From positions 47,667 through 111,666 of the forward strand of contig RQOL01000439.1 in the NCBI GenBank assembly GCA_013076295.1: DNA of 64,000 bases. The letters are read 5' to 3'. The notes beneath the pieces are model-generated. The model was given only the letters and a program-made list of their open reading frames with translations. It did not search any database and was not told the DNA's origin. This document shows, piece after piece, positions 54,666-64,000 of the stretch. Every line of letters begins with the position of its first letter. Position 1 is the stretch's first letter. The stretch is from Sanderia malayensis (lineage: Eukaryota > Cnidaria > Scyphozoa > Semaeostomeae > Pelagiidae). The position numbers and the translations under genes are program-made.

Positions 54666-57600
54666 ATGCCAAAAAAAGCCAAAAAAAGCATCACCGGCAA
54701 CAAACGTAGGAATCAATTACGGGAAGCAAATCGCCGCTGTCGTGAGAATAACCAACAGCCTCATCCTGCTGATTTACCACCTGATAATATGGTACAGGGA
54801 GCAGTGAATCATCTTCACCAGTTGCAGCAAGAATACCCCCAGCAACCAGCCCCAGAATATCAACCACTCCCACTTCATTATCCACAGATGCAGGCATTGT
54901 ATGTGCCATGGCAACTACCTGCGATGCTTCCCCACTACGGACTTATAGCAGTACCACAACCAGGCTTACAATATCCTGCAGCACTGGCCCCTCAACTTCA
55001 GGTACACAACCCAATAATTTGTACTGAACTTTCAAAATAGATAACTCTATATTATACAACTATTTGAAATTAACAACAATCAAAATAAAACCAGTTATTA
55101 TATCAAGCAAATTGTCAATACTTTTTCATCTCTGCAGGTACCGCCAATCATTATGCAATTGCAACCACCCCTTCTGAATCGTAATCATGGAGGTGAAACG
55201 GCAATACAAACGGCAGATGTGGAAATGCTTAATGTAAATCAAGCTCAAAATGACAATGAGGTAAAATAAAATTGTTAACACAAGCTAACTACTGCTAGGC
55301 AAGTCCATTTTCCATAACCCAAATGCCTCATGCAATTTGACTATTTTCCACATGTACTAAAAGTTTCCATATTTATTTATATCAATTTACACAATCACAC
55401 AGTAATGACATTAAAATTTCCAATAACTAATACCTTTATGTAAATAATTTCATTTCCTTTTCATTTCAACAGATACGGCCAATGCACATGCAACCCGAAA
55501 CACATATTGAAAATGAAAATAATGAAATTGAAAGGCCGGCACAACCTGATGAAATCAACGTGGAACAACACATTCCAATTCCACATGATAATCAGGTAAA
55601 ATAGACTACCATCACAATTGCCATAAAATACACCTGTCATTCTCCACAGGACCATGTCAGGAAATTATTTTCCTCTCTAAATGGACATATCTTCACAAGT
55701 CTCAGTTTTATGCATTTCAAAACACATGATTGAATTATATTAACTTACATTACATTGCATTTCAGGATCCACAAATATTGCCTGCTGCTATGCAATTGCA
55801 AGCCAACGTTCAAAATGAGAATGAAGGGAATGAAATGGCGGTACCACTCCAAGAAGTTGAAATGCAAGACGAAATCCTACCACAACACCAAGATGATGTC
55901 CCCCAACCCATCGAACATCGAGAAAGGGAAGTAAATCAACCTATTCTTGAAATTCCTCAATTCTCCCCAATGCCTCATCATCTTGGAAAAATGACCAGGA
56001 CATGTATTCACTGTGAAGCGAAGTACTTCCGAGAGGAACTCAACACAAGAAAACAATACAACAAATGTTGTATGGGAGGATTAATAACTCTCGATCCCAT
56101 TCAACCACCCCCGGCAAATGTCATGCATTTATACACTGGAACTACTGATGAATCTAAATATTTTCTCAAAAATTTCCGTAGATACAATTCACTAATGGCG
56201 ATGGCATCCTGGACAGCTAACGTTGTAAGACACGCTAATGCAGGACCACCAGTCATCACCATACATGGAAGTGCATACCATATGACAGGTAAATATAACG
56301 TCCCTCTCTTAGTAGCTCTTATATTATCCTACATTTTCATATAATAGCTTCACGTGATGAAACGGATGTTGACAGAACGCTCAAGTCCTTTCCCACCCAA
56401 TCTACAATGGATTAGCTCTCTATCCTTGCCTTGATATTAAGAGTTGTCCAATCGAAAATGAAGGCGCTTTATGATGCTTTTATAACAAGGCACTGGCTGC
56501 ATTGAAAATTGTAGTTTATATAACGAAGTACAATTTAGAATGTTTCCTTCAATTCAACAGGGGTAACTGAAACCGACAGGTCCCGAAAATATGCAGAATT
56601 ATACATTATGGACACCCAACAAGCACTACAAGAACGCCAGAACACAGCCAGAGAACAAAACTTGGACTTAGACATGGTGGCGCTGCTGCAAAACGAATTG
56701 ATGGCAGTAAATCGGTTTGCTCAACATTTTAAAACAATGGGAGAAGTACTGGAAGAGCAAAGGCAGCAAGCCATTGCCAATGATCAGCCTATCCCCACAT
56801 TCAAGATGATTATTACCGGTCGCCCAGAACAAGATCGAAGATATGATAATCCTACTGCCAGAGAAATTGCAGCAGTCTACACTACACGCAATGGCGGTGC
56901 TCCTAATCCCGAGGATAGAGAGCTTCAAATTCGAACAAGGCGTGGTAATCTTATGAAGATTAATGCCTTAGATCCCGTTGCGGATCCTCTAACCTATCCA
57001 TTGTTGTTCTTTCAGGGTGATCGGGGTTACAGCTTGGACCTTCAACGTCTACCTACACGTCGAGGACAAGACCAGGAAAATCCTGATCGTGTCCACCGTG
57101 TCAGACTCACAATCGCCGAATATTATTCGTACCGAATACAAGTCAGAAATCAACTATCGACGATCCACAGCGCAACACTTCTCTTTCAACAATATCTGGT
57201 GGATGCATACACCAAAATAGAAGGAAACAAGCTCAACTGGATTTTGCACAATCAACGGCAATTACGTGCTGACAGTTATCGAGGCCTGATGGATCACCTG
57301 AACAGAAGGGCTGAAATCGAAAATCAAATGGCCAGGGCAAACAATCCCAACGAACCCCTTCATATTGATGTCGGTCGTGTTGTCATACTTCCCTCATCTT
57401 TTTCAGGCAGTCAACGAAATATGTACCAGAACTTTCAAGATGCAATGACTATCGTCAGAAAGTATGGCAAGCCTGACATCTTCCTAACCATGACGGCCAA
57501 TCCCAGATGGAAGGAGATTTCAGAGAACATTCTACCACACCAGAAGGCGAATGACCGGCCTGACATCGTCACACGAGTATTTCAACAGAAACTACAAGAA

Positions 57601-59024
57601 CTACTGGAAGATGTCCTTCACAAGCACATTCTCGGACACACTGTTGCACATGTATATGTCATCGAATTTCAGAAGAGAGGACTACCACATGCTCACATGA
57701 TTCTGTTCCTCTCTGAGGCTGATAGACCACGAACACCTGAAGAGGTAACATCTATAGCAATAATTTATTATAGAGTAAAAGATAGATTTATTATACATTT
57801 ATTATTGAGTATGAAATATTATCAGCAGTTGTATTGCTTAGTAAAAACACAATGCATTTTGATGTGTAGAGCTTACATGTGATATTTTTCCTCCAAACCT
57901 ACAGGTAGATCGACTCATATCAGCTGAAATTCCGGACCCACAGGATGCAAGATATCACAAGTTAGTACTGAAGCACATGACACATGGACCATGCGGTGAT
58001 ATAAACCCCGGATGTGTTTGCATGGAGAATAACAAATGCAAGAAACGATTTCCCAAAGATCGCACTGCCGAAACACAAGTCAATGCGAATGGTTATCCCC
58101 TCTACAGACGACGCTGTCGTCACCCAGTCAATCTGGAAGATCGACTTCTAGATGATACATGGGTTGTGCCACATAATCGCCATCTTCTACTAAAGTATCA
58201 GTGTCACATTAATCTCGAAATATGTAGCACTGTGAAGTCCGTGAAATATATTTTCAAATATATTCATAAAGGACAAGACATGGCACACGTGGAAATTCTT
58301 CAAGGACAGCAGCAACAAGTACCTCAAGATATTGAGCACGATGAAGTACGCCAATACATCAACGCCCGGTATATTGGACCTCATGAAGCTGTTCATAGAA
58401 TATTCCAATTTGCCATGCACGAGAAAAGTCACACTATCAAACGTCTGCATGTTCATCTACCTGATCAGCAGACCGTATACTTTCAGGATAATGGAAGGGT
58501 CGAACAATTACAAAACATCAATGAAAAAACCACATTGACGTCTTGGTTTGAATTGAATGCACAAGACCCGGCTGCACGCCAATATCTCTATCACGAGATT
58601 CCTGAACACTATGTTTTCAACGAGCGCACCAAAACATGGAAAGCAAGACAGCGGAGAACACTGCCTGTCATAGGCAGAATATATCAAGTTCACCCACGAC
58701 CATGTGAGCAAAGATTCGCACTGAGACTATTGCTTCTCCATAAACGAGGTGCCACGTCGTTTGAAGATCTTCGCACGATAGAAGGAAACCTATGCAATTC
58801 CTTCAAAGACGCTGCTTTAGCTCTAGGTCTGTTGGAAGATGATGCTGAAATCATACGCTGTTTGCAGGAGGCAGTTATTTTTAACATGCCAATACAACTG
58901 AGACAGTTGTTTGCTACATTACTCCTTTTTCAAACACCTTCAGATATCGCAGCACTCTTCAACATGTTCAAAGAAGCATTAAGTGAAGACTTTGTACGAC
59001 GTGATCAACTCAATCATCTATATA
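54666..59024 (+). CDS. Helitron H2 Rep protein, six exons, helicase cut off
   Basis: Exons 54666-55001, 55138-55260, 55473-55595, 55766-56288, 56561-57744 and 57905-59024 join in phase with GT/AG introns. The protein starts MPKKAKKSITGNKRRNQ, is Gln/Pro-rich, and has a CxxC finger (CIHCEAKYFREELNTRKQY). The Rep region follows, with LMDHLNRR, PDIFLTMTANPRW, the HUH motif GLPHAHMILFL and the two-tyrosine motif KYIFKYIHKG. These act in strand nicking and transfer during rolling-circle transposition. No stop is present up to RRDQLN, where H1 goes on into its helicase. There A2 is inserted (59025), so the helicase is missing from this window. Start 54666 is preferred over 54618 because H1 also starts MPxx plus basic residues. 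Confidence 0.8.
55138..55595 (+). repeat. H2 exons 2 and 3, equal length (123 bp), likely duplicated
   Basis: Exon 2 (55138-55260) and exon 3 (55473-55595) are both 123 bp and phase 0 at both ends. They start VPPIIMQLQPP and IRPMHMQPETH, end NDNE and HDNQ, and have nearly identical donors (GAG/GTAAAATAAA and CAG/GTAAAATAGA). Exon 4 starts with a related DPQILPAAMQLQ. Confidence 0.6.
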
Positions 59025-61468
59025 TACTATTCAACGATCACACGTGACCCGCCGACTGTGAACAATGCCCATTGTCTTTTGAACAATCGACGTTCGACCG
59101 AACAATGGGATCAAAGGAATTTCGTTGTGATCAAAAAGGCTTTTTTCTTGGGGGTCAATAAGGGTGCAAATGGGTATAGAAATGATCGCTGCATTGCGCT
59201 GATCACAGTAAAGCTTTCCGCTAAGTTCTACTCCAAACGGTTCGGGAGTTATGGCCCATTTTGTGTTCCGACTTTCTAGAAAGTTCCGAGGACGGAGTTA
59301 ATGAGATGCAAAACGAGCAGGGAGAAGCACGTGTTTTTTTAGTTGAACGGGCGGCAAGTTGCTCGGGTTTAAACGTGAATAGGTGCCGGAAATCAATTGC
59401 AAAGACGTGTCAATTGTTGTTAGGACCTGTGGAGACAATTGGAGGACAATTATTTCAAGGTATTTCCTTTATTCAATTGTTTTTGGCTTTAAATAGCACG
59501 AGTTTTGTTTTGTTTAACCTCACGTTTTTTGTGTTGAGCCGAGGGCCTAACCAAAACACGAAGACAATTTTGATTTTCTCGGGTTGTTCTGGGCCGATTT
59601 TCTCCATTTAAACTTTCGATAACTGTTTATTTACACGAGAACTAAAGTTATATGGCTTTGTTTTTTTTGTTTTGTTGATTTTCCTCTGTTTTTGGACAGT
59701 TTTAGCCGAGATTGGGTTTTGCTGGAAAACACGAAATTTTCACGCAACACGCGTGTGTTTTGCATTTGCAAAAATTAAATTTTAACCTGCCACAACTTTG
59801 TTTTTTTCACCCAAATACTTTCGATTAATGTTCGCCAAGCTATTAGCTTCATTTTGATATTTTCGTGGGTTCTGTAGGACAAAAATTGGCCACGTTAATT
59901 CAATTTGAAAGTTGGTGAATCGTGTTTTAAATGCTATTTTTTTCACGGGTTTGATTTCACGGCTATTTTTGATGAAGAAAATCATGTCTTGGACTTCAAA
60001 AATGTACAACTAAAATTGCGAAAAGCTTTTCATATGCACCCAAATACTTTCGATATTTATTTGCCAAGGTATTTGCTTCATGCTGGTGTAATTTGAGTTC
60101 AAATGGACAAATTTTGACCAAGTTAGGGGAATTTTTGTGTTTTTAAAGTTGGCTGATGAATAAATTTTTTCACGGCTTTTGTCTTGGGCTGCACTAAATA
60201 CTCTCTTAAAATTCAAAACAACACTGTTAAGAAATGTGAATATATTTATCGGATTCGCTGTTTCCTCAGCTACAGTTTACAGATTGAGTTTAAATTTTCC
60301 AAGATTGATTAAATTTTTGAAGGCAACTTTTTTTTTCAAACTTCACACTGAAGCTACCAACCTTCGGCTTTCAGGGGGGGCGGCGTGGGCGCGGGACGGT
60401 CGCATGGCGGGGGGGAAGATTCGACCTCCCACCTTTACGTTCTTTAGAAATGTGGCGTCGTGTGTATTGTAGGGTATGTATAGTAGGGTATGTATGTAGG
60501 GTATGTATTGTAGGGTATGTATTGTAAGGTATGTAGTGTAGGGTATGTATTGTAGGGTATGTATTGTAGGGTATGTATTGTAGGGTATGTATTGTAGGGT
60601 ATGTATTGTAGGGTATGTATTGTAGGGTATGTATTGTAGGGTATGTATTGTAGGCTTTGTATTGTAGGGTATGTATTGTAGGTTATGTATTGTAGGGTAT
60701 GTATTGTAGGGTATGTATTGTAGGGTATGTATTGTAGGGTATGTATTGTAGGGTTTGTATTGTAGGGTATGTATTTTAGGGTATGTTATGTAGGGTATGT
60801 ATTGTAGGGTATGTATTGTAGGGTATGTTATGTAGGTATGTATTGTAGGGTTTGTATAGTAGGGTATGTTATGTAGGGTATGTATTGTAGGGTATGTATT
60901 GTAGGGTATGTATTGTAGGGTATGTATTGTAGGGTTTGTATTGTAGCTTATGTATTTTAGGGTATGTTATGTAGGGTATGTATTGTAGGGTATGTATTGT
61001 AGGGTATGTTATGTAGGGTATGTATTGTAGGGTATGTATTGTAGGGTATGTATTGTAGGGTATGTATTGTAGGGTATGTATTGTAGGGTATGTATTGTAG
61101 GGTATGTTATGTAGGGTATATATTGTAGGGTATGTATCGTAGGGTATGTATTGTAGGGTATGTATGTATGTATGGGCATGAGCGGCAGCAAATGCAGCGC
61201 GCAAAGCGCGCCCACCAGATTAAGCTTTCTTTATTTGACGGGCTCCGGGGAGGGAGCGAAGCGACCGAACCCGGCTCATGTATGTATGTATGTATGTATG
61301 TATGTATATATGTATGTATGTATGTCTGTATGTAGGTATGTATGTATGTATGTATGTATGTATGGGCATGAGCGGGAGCGAATGCAGCGCGCGAAGCGCG
61401 CCAACCACATTAAACTTTTTGTACTTGACGGGCTCCGGGAAGCGAGCGTAGCGAGTGCCCCCGGCTAG
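59025..61468 (+). mobile_element. Non-autonomous Helitron-like copy A2, inserted in H2
   Basis: Begins TCTATATATACTATTCAACG directly after A of the H2 coding sequence and ends with CTAG at 61465-61468. Helitrons insert between A and T and end in CTRR. The body matches A1 (51.16-52.4 kb). The 3' part holds the 14-bp minisatellite (60460-61170), two GC-rich tail units (61172-61278 and 61366-61468) and a GTAT array between them. The last tail folds as CCGGG...CCCGG just before CTAG. No genes. Confidence 0.7.
60460..61170. repeat. 14-bp minisatellite, about 50 copies
   Basis: TATGTATTGTAGGG with few variants. The - strand is open in several frames because the unit has no stop there; the predicted IPYNTYPTIHTLQY repeats are not accepted as protein. 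Confidence 0.95.
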
Positions 61469-63613
61469 TCTAATATTACTATTCTGTGATGTCACGTGAC
61501 AGTGGCGAAACTCTGCCAAAAACAATAGATTCGACCCGAAACAATAGGTCGAACGCCCAAAAACAATGGGCCGAAACGGCGAATCGGTGATCAATAAGGC
61601 TTTTTTGAATGGGGTCGCAAAAGGTTGAGACTTGCATGGAAAGTCTCCATTTCTAGAGTAGGCAAAAGTTATCTATTTTTGGAAGCCTATTTTAAAAGAA
61701 TTTATGATTTATTCCATTAATTGTCCCACTAATTGTGCTATCACGAAAAAACGACGGTTTACGCTGGCGAAACTTCCAAATTAGCGTCCCCAACTCCATT
61801 TTCGAAAAGAGTATTCGCTCTTCACGTGATCCGTTTCGCCATTTCCTGCAATTTGATTGGCTCTTTCGCAACTTCACGTGAACAGTCACGCGTTTTTCGT
61901 TATCATGCAAATTTGCCCTCGGCAGGCAGCAGGTACTTTTGGAGAAGACGCTTGTTTTTGTTTTGTACACAAAAAGTGAGGTGGGCGCCTTTCAAAGTGT
62001 TTTACCAGTTGAATTATCTTTGTAAAGAGCTCTTAATTGTTTGAAAGACCCCTGGAGAGTTGCAGGAAATAATAGAGAACACAGGTGATAGCTTTGTTTT
62101 GTTTTTTGAATGAAATAGTTGTAGGTTTTGTAACAGGCGACAGCCATTGTTGCTTCGGCATGCTTACAACGCTTAGGCCATGGTTAAAGTTTTGAATTTT
62201 TCCGGCCCTATTTGCACGATTTTCCCCATTTAAATTTTTGACAATTGTTGTCTGATAACACAACTAAAATAATCTGTTGTTTTTTTTTGTTTTGTTGTTG
62301 TTTTTTACGATTTCCAACAAAGTTGCTTTTCACTCAGGAAGGAGCAATTTTTCACGCAACACGCGTTGTTTTTGCATTTGCGAAAATTCAATTTTAGCCT
62401 GCCGCAATTGATTATTTTTTACCCCAACACTTTCGATAATTGTTCCCCAACATATTACCTTCATGTTGGTGTTTTTTCAGTTCAACTGGGTCACTATTTG
62501 CCACGGTAAATACTATTCTTACTTGCTAAAGTGTGTTCAGAGGTTTCGCTTTTTGCACGGCTCCGAAATTTCATTCAAACCACTTCCACTAAATGGTCTC
62601 TAAGATTTCAGTATTACTTATTTAAAACATGAGACTATTTGCAACGTATTCGCTGTTTCCTTAGCTACAGTTTGGTATGTTTTTATTACAGATTGAGTTC
62701 AAATTTTTCAGGATGGATTAGGTTTTTGAAAGTAAATATTTTTTTCCGAACTTCACACTAAAATTATCAACTTTCAGAAACGGCTTTCAGGGCGCAGCGT
62801 GGGCGCGGGCACTCGCTTGCTAGGGGGGAAGATTCGACCTCCCACCTTTACTTTCTTTAGAAATATTACGTCGTAGTATGTATAGTAAGGTATGTATGGT
62901 AGGGTATGTATGGTAGGGTATGTATAGTAGGCTATGTATTGTAGGGTATGTATTGTAGGGTATGTATTGTAGGGTATGTATTGTAGGGTATGTATTGTAG
63001 GGTATGTATTGTAGGGTATGTATTGTGGGGGTATGTATTGGAGGGTATGTTTTGTATTGTATGTATTATAGGGTATGTATTGTGGGGTATGTATTGTAGG
63101 GTATGTATTGTATTGTATGTATTGTAGGGTATGTATTGTAGGGTGTGTATTGTAGGATATGTATTGTAGGGCATGTATTTTAGGGTATGTATTGTAGGGT
63201 GTGTAGGGTATGTATTGTAGGGTGTGTATGGTAGGGTATGTATTGTAAGATATGTAGGGTATGTATTGTAGGATATGTATTGTAGGGTATGTATTGTAGG
63301 GTATATAATGTAGGGCATGTATTGTGGGGTATGTATTGTAGGGTATGTATTCTATTGTATGTATTGTAGGGTATGTATTGTAGGATATGTATTGTATGGT
63401 ATGTATTGTAGGGTATGTATGTAGGGTATGTATTGTAGGGTATGTATTGTAGGGTATGTATGTAGTATGTATGTATGTATGTATGTATGTATGTATGGAT
63501 GTATGTATGGGCATGAGCGGGAGCAAATGCAGCACGCAAAGCGCGCCAACCAGATTAAGCTTTGTTTTCTTGACGGACTGGGGCGAACGAGCGAAGCGAG
63601 TGATGACCCCTAG
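61469..63613 (+). mobile_element. Non-autonomous Helitron-like copy A3
   Basis: Starts TCTAATATTACTATTC directly after the CTAG of A2 and ends with CTAG at 63610-63613. The first 600 bp match the complement of 50.38-50.97 kb. The middle (62200-62860) resembles A1/A2 (GTTTTTGCATTTGCGAAAAT; GGGGGAAGATTCGACCTCCC at 62825). A 14-bp minisatellite (62870-63470) and a GC-rich tail (63508-63613) follow. No genes. Confidence 0.65.
62870..63500. repeat. 14-bp minisatellite with many variants
   Basis: Same TATGTATTGTAGGG unit as in A2, more degenerate (GTATTGTATTGTATG and GGGTGTGTAGGG variants), ending in GTAT repeats at 63458-63506. Confidence 0.95.
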
Positions 63614-64000
63614 TCAAGAAACATTGACTGATAGGGCGCACTTCGTGTGCTGCATTCGCTACCGCTCATGCCTCTGGCTACTCCTCTTACAATAGTTTGG
63701 TACGCTCCGCTCGCCTCATAATTGCGTATCATAATTTGTTTTTAAAACTTTGACTTTGTTTACATTAGGCCTAAGTGTCACAGTATGCCGAAGCAACAAA
63801 GGCTGTCGTACAAAAACTAAAACTATCTTACTCAAAAAAGAAAACAAAACTATCACCTGTGTTCTCAATTGTCTCCTGTAATTTTCCAGAGGTCTCTCAA
63901 ACAATTAGCAAGGCTTTACAAAGATAATTCAGGTCGTAAAACACTTTGAAAGGCGCCCAGTTATCCTTTGTGTTGAAAACAAAAACACGCGTCTTCTCCA
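63614..64000. repeat. Copy of the 50.17-50.53 kb sequence
   Basis: TCAAGAAACATTGACTGATAGG follows the CTAG of A3 and continues with one 114-bp-type unit. From about 63735 it matches 50278-50530 (TTTACATTAGGCCTAAG, CAGTATGCCGAAGCAACAA, TCACCTGTGTTCTCAATTGT). The window ends inside this repeat. The missing H2 helicase may lie further right. Confidence 0.6.

Noticed and set aside
60869..63549. Long - strand frames encoding IPYNTYPTIHTLQY-type repeats
   Set aside because: They follow from a 14-bp tandem repeat that has no stop in those frames; several frames are open at once.

Overview
The window looks like a repeat-rich, AT-rich piece of an invertebrate animal genome. A cnidarian-like genome is my best guess, but this is an inference. 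The genes have short introns with GT/AG borders, and almost every recognisable reading frame belongs to a transposable element. I found no convincing single-copy host gene, no tRNA or rRNA, and nothing prokaryotic.

Layout. 0-3.9 kb: diverged tandem repeats and a broken copy of an unknown gene (second copy at 21 kb). 3.9-6.0 kb: decayed Helentron-type Rep/helicase, + strand. 6.4-9.4 kb: a strongly G/T-biased tract with tandem repeats and weak small exons. 9.4-16.1 kb: a decayed Helitron (H1) on the - strand, with a Penelope-like RT/GIY-YIG fragment lodged inside it on the + strand. 18.0-19.5 kb: a PIN/FEN-like gene with one internal TGA. 22.8-34.3 kb: a - strand Helentron (OTU protease, Rep, helicase fragment, RPA-like protein). 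It is split by a 4.9-kb hAT-like transposon (26958-31837) with inverted repeats and an 8-bp target duplication. 35.3-39.9 kb: an apparently intact P-element-like transposon (P1) with perfect 47-bp inverted repeats and two convergent genes. 40.7-44.0 kb: a decayed second P-like element (P2). 45-50 kb: MULE-like and unknown transposase-like remnants between tandem and inverted repeats.

50-64 kb: a second Helitron (H2, 54.7-59.0 kb). Its six exons are open until a non-autonomous element beginning TCTATATATAC cuts it. Around it lie several copies of short elements with Helitron-type ends (5' TC, 3' hairpin plus CTAG), some joined tail to head. They carry a 14-bp TATGTATTGTAGGG minisatellite and GC-rich hairpin tails.

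The best leads are: the split two-gene P element P1, in which a domain that is C-terminal in P2 sits on a separate convergent gene behind a C2H2 finger; the nested hAT-in-Helentron insertion; the tail-to-head Helitron-type junctions; and equal-length 123-bp exons in H2 that look duplicated. Family names come from remembered motifs, not from database searches.
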